Assembly: GCA_023412495.1 (NCBI GenBank)
Contig: JAEYNP010000129.1
Span: 1-64,000, forward strand
DNA: 64,000 nucleotides
Direction: 5' to 3'
Origin: Pseudomonadota bacterium
GTDB lineage: Bacteria > Desulfobacterota > Desulfobulbia > Desulfobulbales > Desulfocapsaceae
The position numbers were made by a program, and so were the translations under genes. Under the pieces are notes generated by a model. The model saw nothing but the letters and a program-made list of their open reading frames with translations, was not told the DNA's origin and ran no database searches. Shown piece after piece: positions 51,848-60,198 of the stretch; the stretch's first letter is position 1, and every line of letters starts with the position of its first letter.

Positions 51848-52930
51848 CTAGTGGTTCATCTTATATTCAAAAAGGCCCTTTTGGCCATTTCCAACCAATA
51901 AAACCTCCCTCATGCTCTCAGGGTCGTTGTTTATGCATATCCCATTTGTTGACTTTATTATTTCTTGATAAACGAGTTCTCCATTTGGAGAGATAATATT
52001 TAACTGAGAAACACCTAATGCCGATCGAGAGTGGAGCAATATAACAAGATAGGGCTGTTTAGTTTTTTCAAATCTAACTGTTAGTGCTTGTGGAGGGTGA
52101 TAGGATTGGAAATTATCTATTTTATATTGAAAGATGATTTGTCCTTTAAAATTGATAATTTTGATTACGTTGCTCTCATTTTCAACCAAGAAATTCTCAT
52201 CACTAGGCCACTTGATTATTTCGAAATTATTGATTTTATCAGTAACTTCTATTTTTTTTTGAGGGTTACCATCGTCATTAAAAAACATCAATTCATTCTC
52301 TCTGGTTAAACCAACTATCGCTCCGTTGTTTAATAAGGAAACATCAGAAAAGGAGGTAGAAGCAAAATGCCAAACAATCTCACCATTTGAGTTGAGTCTG
52401 TATAACCCTGTGTAATCAGATATATAGAAAGTTATCTCTTTATAGTGATCTGAAACGGCTGGTATCATTTTTCGAGGTGGTATCTCGGAATTGGTCCTGA
52501 ATTCCCATTTGACTGAACCTTTGTTGTCTAACAGTCCTACTTTGCCAAATCCCCCACCTCCTAGCAATATCTCTAAGTCGTAGTCATTGTTAATATCTAA
52601 AAGCTGGGGTGACAAGCCAAAATATATCGGTTCACCATTTTTATTTTTATAATCTTTGTATTCAAAAACATTATAATTTTGTGAGGATAGCAGAAAATAA
52701 CTGGCCTGGCCAATGACAGCTATTTCATCACCTTCCGCCTTTGCGAGATCACTCTTTTGGATATTCTTAACTCCACCAATTATGTGTCCTACCGGAATTT
52801 CATTTTTAATGATTATCTTAGAATTTAATTGAACTTGAGGCGCGGATACTTTAGCAGAGCATCCAAATTGGAATAATCCCAAAATAGCAATAATACACAA
52901 TATTAACGTATATTTACGCGGCAATCTCAT
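51848..52930 (-). CDS. Predicted lipoprotein, candidate immunity protein for the phospholipase-type Rhs tip
   Basis: A 360-residue protein with a signal sequence ending in a lipobox-like FQFGC (Cys about 24) and then a repetitive beta-rich region resembling FG-GAP/beta-propeller blades (LDINNDYDLEILLGGGGFGK, GLLDNKGSVKWEF). It begins 9 bp after the stop of the orphan Rhs tip. Toxin-linked second genes of this kind are usually immunity proteins; an exported lipoprotein would suit a toxin attacking membranes in the periplasm. Strongly AT-rich compared with the rest of the window, so recently acquired. Function is inferred from position. Confidence 0.7.
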   Translation of the reverse strand: MRLPRKYTLILCIIAILGLFQFGCSAKVSAPQVQLNSKIIIKNEIPVGHIIGGVKNIQKSDLAKAEGDEIAVIGQASYFLLSSQNYNVFEYKDYKNKNGEPIYFGLSPQLLDINNDYDLEILLGGGGFGKVGLLDNKGSVKWEFRTNSEIPPRKMIPAVSDHYKEITFYISDYTGLYRLNSNGEIVWHFASTSFSDVSLLNNGAIVGLTRENELMFFNDDGNPQKKIEVTDKINNFEIIKWPSDENFLVENESNVIKIINFKGQIIFQYKIDNFQSYHPPQALTVRFEKTKQPYLVILLHSRSALGVSQLNIISPNGELVYQEIIKSTNGICINNDPESMREVLLVGNGQKGLFEYKMNH

Positions 52931-52939
52931 CTATATTGA

Positions 52940-53560
52940 TTATGGGTTGGATTTATTAGATTTATTACAGCCCCTTTGTGCATTATCATAGGCGCCACCA
53001 CCGAGGGAGCAAACGGCGCCAGCATATAGAGAAGCATATACTCTACATTCTTGTTCGCTTGGGCCATTATAATGTTCATCGTCTCTATCGGAGTTATGAT
53101 CCCAAGAAGGTGTAGGACTAGGATAATTTTTATACCTATTACATTTTTGATTCATGCATTTGCGAAATTGTTCATCACAATCTGGTTTAGCTTGTGAGCA
53201 ATCACCATAACATCTATCGTGCTCCTGACAACAAGAAGAGAAACCATATCCACCAGGGTCATCTGGGACAATCCAATCACTCCAATCTGACCCGCAAGTT
53301 TTTAACCCTCTCGGATCTTTTTTGTTAACCGGATCATTCTGGACGTAAGCATATAAATTCATTCCACCTGCCAAACCAATCGGATCAGCGGAAATGTAAT
53401 ACCAGAGACCCGATGCAAAGATCATAGCCGTGGAGCTGATTTCCTGATGCAATCCGGAGTGTTGTAAAGCAGATTGCCGGATGCGATTCCGCAAAGGGGT
53501 GCTTAACCCCCTGACGCGGTTTTTCAAGGGGAGGTCCGTGCAATCATGAAGGGTATTCAA
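52940..53560 (-). CDS. Orphan Rhs C-terminal tip with phospholipase A2 motif
   Basis: A 206-residue frame. After about 55 unconvincing residues it matches the end of an Rhs core (SADPIGLAGGMNLYAYVQND, then DPRGL), the usual junction to a toxin. The tip has the phospholipase A2 active-site signature CCQEHDRCY (Cys-Cys-x-x-His-Asp-x-Cys) and many more cysteines (GDCSQAKPDCDEQFRKC). It lacks a full core, secretion N-terminus and a trustworthy start, so it is a displaced or silent tip rather than a complete toxin gene. The full-length Rhs gene at 60199 shares the junction sequence. Confidence 0.75.
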   Translation of the reverse strand: MNTLHDCTDLPLKNRVRGLSTPLRNRIRQSALQHSGLHQEISSTAMIFASGLWYYISADPIGLAGGMNLYAYVQNDPVNKKDPRGLKTCGSDWSDWIVPDDPGGYGFSSCCQEHDRCYGDCSQAKPDCDEQFRKCMNQKCNRYKNYPSPTPSWDHNSDRDDEHYNGPSEQECRVYASLYAGAVCSLGGGAYDNAQRGCNKSNKSNP

Positions 53561-53594
53561 CTCCGTAAGGCAGGGTATTCAACTCCGTAAGGCT
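53551..53594. repeat. 22-bp tandem duplication
   Basis: GGGTATTCAACTCCGTAAGG plus two bases, twice in tandem (53551-53572 and 53573-53594, one mismatch). It sits at the start of the orphan tip, between it and the recombinase gene, and could mark a rearrangement or recombination junction. Confidence 0.6.
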
Positions 53595-53625
53595 TGACAT
53601 TATTGGAAGATAGCAGAAGAAGCGG

Positions 53626-54783
53626 CTAAAGAAAAGGAGGAAGCGGAGAAGGGTGTGGGTTTTGCTCGGCGGGGTGGCAGCGGGCATGGACCGACTGCAG
53701 CTGGAGGACACTCACCTCGGTATAGATCGCCGTGGTTTCCAGGTTCTCATGGCCGAGGAGCTGCTGGATATAGCGGATATCGGCACCGCCTTCGAGCAGA
53801 TGAGTGGCGCAGGTGTGGCGGAGCAGATGGGGGCCTCCTTTATGGCCGGTACCCGCTTTCTTGATGTAGTCCGAGACCTTACGACTCAGCACGTCGGCGT
53901 TGAACGGTTCGCCGTAACCGGTGAGGAAGAGCCCCTGTTCTGCCGGCTTGATCAAGAGGCGCGGCCGCACCTCACCCAGGTATTTCTCCAGCCAGGCGAG
54001 CGCCCGGCCGCCGATCGGCACCACCCGCGGTTTGTTGCCCTTGCCGTGACGAATGTGGAGGAGACGCTTTTCACGGTTCGGGTCGGCTATCGTCAGCCGT
54101 ACCAGTTCGCTTCTTCTGATGCCGGTCGAGTAGAAGAGTTCGAGGATCGCCCGATCCCGGATGCCGAGCGGATCGCAGATATCCGGGATCGACAGCACCG
54201 TCAGGGTCTCGGCTATCGACAAGACTTCAACCGGCAGTCGTTTTTCCGGCTTCGGCATTTCCAACTCGCTTGCGGGATTGGCGGGGAGCACATGTTGCCG
54301 GCACAACCAGGCGAACAAGCTTTTAACGCCGCCCAAGTGGCTGCGCTGCGTGGAAATGCCGAGCGGCCTGCCGTTCTTCTTGCGGTAGGCCCACAGCCAG
54401 CGCTGATAGCTCTCGAGGATCGGCCGGGTAATCAACCGCGGGTCGCCCAGGTCGCGTTCCTCGCACCAACAGAGAAACGGCTTCAAGTCCTTGCCCCGGC
54501 TGTCCACGGCGGCAGGGGTGTGATTGCGCACCCGCAGAAACTCAAGATACTCATCGGCGAGCGCGGCAAGCGTTTGCCCCGCGCGGCTGAAGCCGTCTTC
54601 TGATTTTAGGTTGCCGCCGCGCTGTTCCCGGGTCCTCTCCCGCATCCAGCGCACCGCCTGGTAGCCGTTCTTGCCCATGGCTATGATATGACGGCCTCGG
54701 GGGCCGCTCCGGATGTGCGTTCGCACGAAGTCGCGAAGTGGTCCTTTTTTAACCGCAAAGGCTTGCGACGTAAGGGTTTGCAC
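53626..54783 (-). CDS. Tyrosine recombinase (XerC/D-type integrase)
   Basis: A 385-residue recombinase with an N-terminal SAM-like DNA-binding domain (about 60-160) and a catalytic domain with the full residue set: Arg in GIRRSELVRL, Lys region, HLLRHTCATH (His, Arg), LGHENL (His) and the nucleophile Tyr in TAIYTEVS. The GTG start at 54783 lies 25 bp after the primase stop; an ATG some 35 codons inside is possible. Last gene of the minus-strand operon 58153-53626, and the probable mobility function of this region. Confidence 0.9.
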   Translation of the reverse strand: MQTLTSQAFAVKKGPLRDFVRTHIRSGPRGRHIIAMGKNGYQAVRWMRERTREQRGGNLKSEDGFSRAGQTLAALADEYLEFLRVRNHTPAAVDSRGKDLKPFLCWCEERDLGDPRLITRPILESYQRWLWAYRKKNGRPLGISTQRSHLGGVKSLFAWLCRQHVLPANPASELEMPKPEKRLPVEVLSIAETLTVLSIPDICDPLGIRDRAILELFYSTGIRRSELVRLTIADPNREKRLLHIRHGKGNKPRVVPIGGRALAWLEKYLGEVRPRLLIKPAEQGLFLTGYGEPFNADVLSRKVSDYIKKAGTGHKGGPHLLRHTCATHLLEGGADIRYIQQLLGHENLETTAIYTEVSVLQLQSVHARCHPAEQNPHPSPLPPFL

Positions 54784-54818
54784 TTCGTGATACTCAAAAC
54801 ACGAAGTCTCACGAAGTG
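54781..54818. promoter_or_regulatory. CACGAAGT inverted repeat at primase-integrase junction
   Basis: CACTTCGTGA at 54781-54790 and TCACGAAGTG at 54809-54818 form a perfect 10-bp inverted repeat with an 18-nt spacer, overlapping the primase stop and the integrase start. Further CACGAAG copies occur within 54720-54840. It may be a recombinase- or repressor-binding cluster. Confidence 0.4.
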
Positions 54819-57634
54819 GCCTCCGCCATGCACGAAGTTGTTGTCATAGCGGTGGCTATCTCTTTTGGCCGGAGCTTGCCGACGTCGAGTAAACCGATAT
54901 GGGCGATTTCCTCCGGCTGTGGGTTGACCGCCAGTTCATAGGCGCAGCCCCGGCCCTGCTTGCCCCAGCGCCGGAAGACATACTCGAAGGTCTCGAGTTT
55001 GGTAAGATGCATACGCACCTGGAATTCGCTCCAGCCCGATGCCTCCCGCAACTCCCGGCGGCTAAAAAGGACGTCGCGCTGGTCGAGCGCCTCTTTCTCC
55101 ATCCGCGTGCGCACCAGGGTCTTGATCACCGTCAACAGCCGTCTGGTCTGCGGCGGCAGTTCATCGAGCGAGCGGCCGAGAAGTTCCGGGGCGAGTCGAT
55201 TGGCAAGAGCGATGTCGGCCACGCTTACCTCGATGAACTCGCCGCCCTCCCCGTTTTTCCGTCGTGGCCGTTGATGCTGGTGGAGCAGGGCGATGGCATC
55301 GATCAGGGTCAGATACTTCTCGTTATCGCGACGGCTGCGGGTGCGCAGGGCGGTAAAGGTCAGCTCATCCGCCCAGGGGTTCATCACTTCCAGGGGCTCG
55401 ATCAAGCGCTGGACGTTTTGCATCAGCACCAGCAGCTCCCGGCGCTTTTTCTTCAGCTGCAGGCCTGCAAGGGTCCGGCTTTGGCGTTGCATGGCGTGGA
55501 TCCGTTCGGTTTGTTCCCTCGATTCGTCCACGGTGACGATCAGGCAGCGGTTCTGCAATTCCTCGTCGATCTCGACCGCCGTGGTGGTCAGAAACAGCAT
55601 CACCGGCCCTTCCACCCGGTATTCCTGAGTGACCAGCCGGCCGGTCTTCGGGTCCTTGCCGGTGCTGGCGATGATCAGCTCGCCTTCGCTTTGCAAAAGC
55701 TTCAAGGCATATCCGGCTTTTTCCGCCCCGGCCTCCTCGACGATGGCGAGGATCTTGTGCTGCAGATCGGTGTTGCCCATGTAATAGAGGCTCTGGCCGG
55801 TCATGGCGCTGTATTTGACCCGCTCTTCCGCCGGAAACATGGCGAGCACCGCCTCGAGCAAGGTGCTTTTGCCGGCGGCGCTGGTGCTCTGCACGAGGAT
55901 CGCCAGGGGCTTGTCCAGCTTTCTCGAAGTGCAGGCCAGATAGGCGGCGAGACGGTTAGTCTCTTCCCCGGCAAGCCCGCAGGCGTCGAAGCTCTCGCCG
56001 ATCCGGGTGATCAGATCCGGCGACTGGAGGAACTGCAGGGCCTGGTCGCGTTCTGCCGGGGACATCTCCACAGCCTGCGCCACCGGCTCCATGACGGCCT
56101 GGATCCTTACCGTCTGCTCTTCTTCCAAGAGGAGCAGCAACCGGCCGATATCGCGTTTGATCAGATCCTTTTCCAGGCGGGTCTCTTCCGCGGCCCGCTC
56201 GATGAACCGCCGCCGTTCCACGTCTTTGGCCATATCGAAGCTGTCGAGATGAAAATCCTCGCCATGCTTGAGTCGGACCGCCACCTTCAGGATCTCCAGG
56301 CTGTTGTTTTTGTCGAGACCGCCGACCCGGTACTCCCGCCCGCCAAGTCGTAACAGGTGGTAATCGCCGAGCCGTTCCAACCGCTTTTCTTCTTTAGCAG
56401 CTAAGGGATTAGCAGCTAAAGAAAAAGAGATGGGCGCGGGCGTGTGATCAGGGGGCAAAACGGCTGCCGGGTCCATTGCCGGTGGAGGATCGGACAAGGC
56501 CGCGTCCGGCGGCTTTTTTGTTTGCATTCGCACGTCCAGCCATTGTGCGGCCGCAAGGAGCTGTGCTAGGGCCCCCGCCGGCTGGTCGATCTTGCGGGCG
56601 TATTCGTTGGCATCGAGGCCTAAGGGAAACTTGACCCGGAAGCATTCGATACCGTGGGCGGCAAGCCGCAGGGCGTCCCGTTTCGCCGCCCGGTCGCCCG
56701 CCTCGTCGGCATCGTAGGCCAGGCGAATACGCTTGACCTTGCGGGCAAGCAAGGCCGTAAAGAGTTCGTCGGTAAAGCCTTCCGTGCCATAGATGCAGGT
56801 CACATTCCTCTGGCCATGCACCCAGAAGGTCAGCGCATCGAGCGGGGCCTCGCACAGGATGATCTCCGGCTCGGCGAGGGCACAGCTATTCCAGATCCCC
56901 CGATGCGGCCCCGGCAGATATAAATGCAGCGGTGTACCCTTGCGCAGGCCTTGGGTGATCTTTCGCCCGTATATCTCGCCGATTTCGCCCTCCTCGGTAA
57001 AGATCGGCAAGGTCACCGATCCGGTAAAATGCTCATGGCCGCTGTCGCGCATCAGCCCCAGGCGGGATAAGCGCCGGCGTTTTTCCGCTCCCTCCTTGCG
57101 GTTCTTGTCCGGCAGGCGCAGGCCGAGTGTCCGATCGGCAAAGCCCAGGCGAAAGTGGGCGATAGCCTCTTCGTGATAGAGCCCCCGGCTTTTCAGATAG
57201 TTGCGGGGTGCTTCGCTTATCAGCAATCGTTCGTGATAATACTCGACCACCTGGCGCAGGAGTTCGGCGTCGCCATCCTCCGGGTTAAAGAGCGGTGCCA
57301 GGCGGGGCACCGTCGAGCATTTACGCGCTTCGGCAGGGGCCTGGAAGGCGGGCTTGCCCTCGGCCAGAAGTTCGTAAGCATGGCGAAAGCTCACTCCGTC
57401 GAACTTTTCGACAAACTGGATGGCGTTGCCGGCCGAGCCACAGCCCAGGCAATGATAGAGGCCCTTGTCCGGGCTGACGATCAGCGAGGGGGTCTTATCC
57501 TCATGGAACGGGCAGTGTCCGGCAAGATCCTTCACGCCGTGCTTTACCAGCTCGATCCCCCGCGAGCGGATGAGCGCCGCCAGGTCGGTTTCCCGCTTGA
57601 TCGCCTCGATCTGACCTTCGGGTATGCGGGCCAT
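54809..57634 (-). CDS. Mobile-element primase: CHC2 zinc finger, TOPRIM and ATPase domains
   Basis: A 941-residue replication protein. N-terminal CHC2 zinc finger (HCPFHEDKTPS then HCLGCG), a TOPRIM primase core (about 230-330; LCEAPLDALTFWVHG and RIRLAYDADEAGDRAAKRDA), and further on a P-loop ATPase region (about 570-720; STSAAGKSTLLEAV as Walker A). This primase-helicase layout is typical of plasmids and satellites. It starts 2 bp after the small zinc-protein gene and precedes the recombinase, suggesting an integrated element that replicates its own DNA. Confidence 0.85.
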   Translation of the reverse strand: MARIPEGQIEAIKRETDLAALIRSRGIELVKHGVKDLAGHCPFHEDKTPSLIVSPDKGLYHCLGCGSAGNAIQFVEKFDGVSFRHAYELLAEGKPAFQAPAEARKCSTVPRLAPLFNPEDGDAELLRQVVEYYHERLLISEAPRNYLKSRGLYHEEAIAHFRLGFADRTLGLRLPDKNRKEGAEKRRRLSRLGLMRDSGHEHFTGSVTLPIFTEEGEIGEIYGRKITQGLRKGTPLHLYLPGPHRGIWNSCALAEPEIILCEAPLDALTFWVHGQRNVTCIYGTEGFTDELFTALLARKVKRIRLAYDADEAGDRAAKRDALRLAAHGIECFRVKFPLGLDANEYARKIDQPAGALAQLLAAAQWLDVRMQTKKPPDAALSDPPPAMDPAAVLPPDHTPAPISFSLAANPLAAKEEKRLERLGDYHLLRLGGREYRVGGLDKNNSLEILKVAVRLKHGEDFHLDSFDMAKDVERRRFIERAAEETRLEKDLIKRDIGRLLLLLEEEQTVRIQAVMEPVAQAVEMSPAERDQALQFLQSPDLITRIGESFDACGLAGEETNRLAAYLACTSRKLDKPLAILVQSTSAAGKSTLLEAVLAMFPAEERVKYSAMTGQSLYYMGNTDLQHKILAIVEEAGAEKAGYALKLLQSEGELIIASTGKDPKTGRLVTQEYRVEGPVMLFLTTTAVEIDEELQNRCLIVTVDESREQTERIHAMQRQSRTLAGLQLKKKRRELLVLMQNVQRLIEPLEVMNPWADELTFTALRTRSRRDNEKYLTLIDAIALLHQHQRPRRKNGEGGEFIEVSVADIALANRLAPELLGRSLDELPPQTRRLLTVIKTLVRTRMEKEALDQRDVLFSRRELREASGWSEFQVRMHLTKLETFEYVFRRWGKQGRGCAYELAVNPQPEEIAHIGLLDVGKLRPKEIATAMTTTSCMAEATS

Positions 57635-57636
57635 GG

Positions 57637-57831
57637 CTACTCCCTTGCCGGCGGCGGTGTGCCGACCTGCCCGGGATGCGGCCGGAAGTCCCGGAAGTGG
57701 AGCTTGCAGGAGAGATACTCCAGCCCGTCGCCCTCGTAAATGCGATAGAAGCTCGCTTCGTTCCGGCAGCGCAGACCCCGGACGGTCATGGCCTGGCAGC
57801 GCCTGCTGTTGTCTATCTTCTGCTCAACCAT
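57637..57831 (-). CDS. Small cysteine-rich protein, DUF5763-like
   Basis: A 64-residue protein (MVEQKIDNSRRCQAMTVRG) with Cys and His spaced like small zinc-binding proteins that share an RCQA-TxxGxRC pattern. The ATG at 57831 follows GGAGGAAGGG, a much better site than upstream starts. It overlaps the gene before it by 8 bp and almost touches the primase, so it belongs to the operon. Role unknown. Confidence 0.65.
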   Translation of the reverse strand: MVEQKIDNSRRCQAMTVRGLRCRNEASFYRIYEGDGLEYLSCKLHFRDFRPHPGQVGTPPPARE

Positions 57832-58153
57832 TGTCCCTTCCTCCGGATAAAGCAATGAGATCGCCCCCAGCATCCCGGACATAAAAGGCCAGGTCACGGC
57901 TGGAGTAATTGTTGTCATTGAGCCGGAAGCACAGAAAGCCTTGGCGAATGCCCTCAACCTTGAAGACCAGAGGGGTGCCGTTGTGATCAAGGCCCTGGTG
58001 GTAGTACTGGGAACTCTTTTTTATCCGGGCAAAGAGTTCCACCTTCGTTTGCGTCGGGGGTGCGTATGAGGATTTTGGTTTGAGATAGCCATGGTTCTGG
58101 GGAGTGGCTTGTTCGTGGTCGCTGCTTGGGTAGATCTCTTCTTTGCTGTTCAT
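57824..58153 (-). CDS. Small hypothetical protein heading the primase operon
   Basis: A 109-residue protein without recognised domain (MNSKEEIYPSSDHEQATPQN at the start; ELFARIKKSSQYYHQGLD mid-protein). The ATG at 58153 has a good ribosome site (AGGAGAAGAAGAG). First gene of the minus-strand operon and divergent from the XRE gene at 58392, whose product probably binds the gap between them. Confidence 0.6.
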   Translation of the reverse strand: MNSKEEIYPSSDHEQATPQNHGYLKPKSSYAPPTQTKVELFARIKKSSQYYHQGLDHNGTPLVFKVEGIRQGFLCFRLNDNNYSSRDLAFYVRDAGGDLIALSGGRDNG

Positions 58154-58391
58154 CTCTTCTTCTCCTGTTCGCATTTCAGACCAGGGCCGTGCCGGTGTGA
58201 TACTCACGGTCGAGCCAGGTTCTCGCCAGCGATTTCACGCTTCTTGACTTCTTTGTAGAATCGATGCACACTTCACGCACACCAACTTGACATATGATGC
58301 ATATCATGTCAATACTGAAAACATGAAATACACAAAACAAGTTTCAATAAATCGGCACTGTGATTACTCTGCAGGGATGGAGGTGTCGATT

Positions 58392-58745
58392 ATGTCGCTT
58401 GGGAATAAGATTAAACAGTTACGGCAAGAAAAAGGCTGGTCGCAGGACGAACTTGCTTTTCACGCTGGCATCGACGGACGCCAGATCAGCCGGTATGAGA
58501 ACGATAAGGTCACGCCGTCGGTTGACGTGGTGATCAAACTGGCCAGGGCCTTCGATGTGAGTGTCGATCACCTGCTGATCGACGATGTGCCGAGGCGGCC
58601 GTTGCGTGAACCGATCAGCAAATTGGCGGAGAAAGTCTTGCACCTCGAGAATATATCGGAGGAAGACGAGGCGAGTCTCCTGCATGTGCTGAGCGCGATC
58701 GAGGCGAAGAACAAGCTCAAGACCCTGATGAGGGATATTCAATAA
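58392..58745 (+). CDS. XRE-family repressor, divergent from primase operon
   Basis: A 117-residue helix-turn-helix protein (about 5-60; MSLGNKIKQLRQEKGWSQDE, then GIDGRQISRYENDK) with a helical C-terminal tail. ATG at 58392 behind GGAGG is preferred to a start at 58287. Divergent orientation and the 240-bp intergenic gap suggest it represses the primase/recombinase operon. The paralogue-like gene at 50412 occupies the same slot in the left module. Confidence 0.85.
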   Translation: MSLGNKIKQLRQEKGWSQDELAFHAGIDGRQISRYENDKVTPSVDVVIKLARAFDVSVDHLLIDDVPRRPLREPISKLAEKVLHLENISEEDEASLLHVLSAIEAKNKLKTLMRDIQ

Positions 58746-58759
58746 AGAAAAGGTGTGCC

Positions 58760-58963
58760 ATGGGTGAGGTTCAATACATTACCGATGACCGGAACAATAT
58801 CACCGGCGTGATCGTGCCTATCGAGCTGTGGCACGAGTTGCAGGCCGAAAAGGAAACTGCCTACCTTCTCAAAAGCGAGGCGATGCGGGAGCGTCTTCTT
58901 GCCGCCCGGAAACGTGATCAAGGGATATCGCTGAAGGAGGCCTGTGAAAAGCTTGGAATTTGA
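58760..58963 (+). CDS. Antitoxin of YefM/Phd type
   Basis: A 67-residue antitoxin (YITDDRNNITGVIVPIELWH) ahead of and overlapping a YoeB toxin by 20 bp. The N-terminal strand and helices match the Phd/YefM-type family in outline. It should sequester YoeB and autoregulate. It follows the XRE gene by 14 bp and may share its transcript. Confidence 0.8.
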   Translation: MGEVQYITDDRNNITGVIVPIELWHELQAEKETAYLLKSEAMRERLLAARKRDQGISLKEACEKLGI

Positions 58964-59201
58964 TCCAGCGGCTTTCGAGGATCTGGCCTGGTGGATAGAA
59001 CAGGACCGCAAAAAGGCCCTGCGCATCGTCAAACTGCTCAAAGAGGTGCAAAAAACGCCGTTCGAAGGCACCGGCAAACCGGAAGCCTTGAAGCACGAAC
59101 TGGCCGGCTGCTGGTCGCGGCGTATCGATCAGGAGCATCGGCTGGTCTACGAAGTCAAAGACGACAAGATCAGAATCCTGGCCTGTCGATATCATTACTG
59201 A
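58944..59201 (+). CDS. yoeB: YoeB-family mRNA interferase toxin
   Basis: An 85-residue Txe/YoeB toxin that cleaves mRNA on the ribosome. Active-site residues match the E. coli enzyme: Glu47 region, Arg66 (RIDQEHRLVYE), and the C-terminal His84-Tyr85 (CRYHY). GTG start with AAGGAGG directly upstream. The right copy of the large repeat begins 22 bp after its stop. Confidence 0.9.
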   Translation: MKSLEFDPAAFEDLAWWIEQDRKKALRIVKLLKEVQKTPFEGTGKPEALKHELAGCWSRRIDQEHRLVYEVKDDKIRILACRYHY

Positions 59202-59223
59202 CCTGTCTCTTCCACTCCCATTC

Positions 59224-59666
59224 TTGGACAAGTGGCCCGGCCCGATACAACCAGGCCGGGCGGGGAAGCGGCTCCGTTGCAGCGCTGCCGGACGGTGCTC
59301 CACCCGCCACCCACCGCACCACCCGGCAGCACTTCCTCTCCGCCGCTTATAGACGCCCGCCCACCCCGGCGCCCGCAGTTCGTCGGTCGTGCGATCAGGT
59401 GCAATGTACCGCTCCCCGTCCGTCACACTGTTTGCAAAAAAGACGCAAACAGTCCGCCGGCCGGTCCGCTCGCATAAGGACATCTATGTTTAGTGGCGGC
59501 TGGTAGGGTCGAGTCAGGCGGCGCGTCCTAACTCTTTCTTTGTTTTGAGTTGGTTGCCGCGAAGGAGGGCCACCAAACATAAATGGGCCTTATGCGACAT
59601 TGACACCGTGCTACGGGCGGGCTGATCGGTGGCGCGGTCTCCTGCCCTTGGTTTGTCGCTTCGCGA
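59224..59666 (+). repeat. ~443-bp repeat, right copy
   Basis: Direct-orientation partner of 51317-51757, again directly after a toxin-antitoxin pair and before a convergent immunity gene. The long stem CGCATAAGG to CCTTATGCG and the inner CTAACTC/GAGTTGG hairpin are conserved. The two copies bound a segment of about 7.9 kb with the orphan tip, recombinase and primase. Confidence 0.85.
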
Positions 59667-59724
59667 TTAAAGAAGACTATTGTCTATTTGTATCCTGTTC
59701 ACTGATCTTGTGTTGCCACCTAAA

Positions 59725-60153
59725 TCATTTCTTGTAGTTCATCCAGAGTAATTTTACACTTCGTAGTTTTGTCGCGCTGGATATCTGAATTCTATTAAAT
59801 TCTGTACTCTTTGGAACACCTATATCGCTATATAGAGAAATCAAAACTTGTTTTTCATTAAACATACTTGCTCCGTTATATTTCAGAATCACATTTTCTC
59901 CTCCGATTGAGACAAGAGTAGCTTGTATACTTTGGGGAGGAAACATCTCTTCAATCTTCTTTCTAAAATCTGCTATGTTACTTTTCGGTTCGTACTTAAT
60001 CATTGAAGAAACATCTATTTGAATACTTGCCCCAGGCGTTAGAGCTGATATCGGTTTTTCCAGAGATATTGAGGAGGTATCCTGAATATCAACAGGAATG
60101 TTTGTTAAAAGTACAGTTTTTCCAAATAATAAGATAAATATAAAATCAAGCAT
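59725..60153 (-). CDS. Candidate immunity protein for the Rhs tip at 60199
   Basis: A 142-residue AT-rich gene with an N-terminal hydrophobic segment (MLDFIFILLFGKTVLLTNIP) acting as signal or anchor, then a soluble domain (DIQDTSSISLEKPISALTPG). ATG at 60153 with GGTGA ahead is preferred to TTG at 60198. It lies 45 bp after the Rhs stop, the usual place of an immunity gene. Unrelated to the lipoprotein of the left module. Function inferred only from position; the exported N-terminus suggests protection outside the cytoplasm. Confidence 0.65.
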   Translation of the reverse strand: MLDFIFILLFGKTVLLTNIPVDIQDTSSISLEKPISALTPGASIQIDVSSMIKYEPKSNIADFRKKIEEMFPPQSIQATLVSIGGENVILKYNGASMFNEKQVLISLYSDIGVPKSTEFNRIQISSATKLRSVKLLWMNYKK

Positions 60154-60198
60154 TAATTCACCATATAAAAAGAAGCTTATGGGCAAATAAACTGCCAA

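Noticed and set aside
53551..53594. 22-bp tandem repeat as the integrase attachment site
   Set aside because: No second copy was seen at the other end of the element, so an attachment site cannot be claimed.
54899..56353. A 484-codon plus-strand frame opposite the primase gene
   Set aside because: Shadow of the CHC2/TOPRIM gene; composition biased and no domain.
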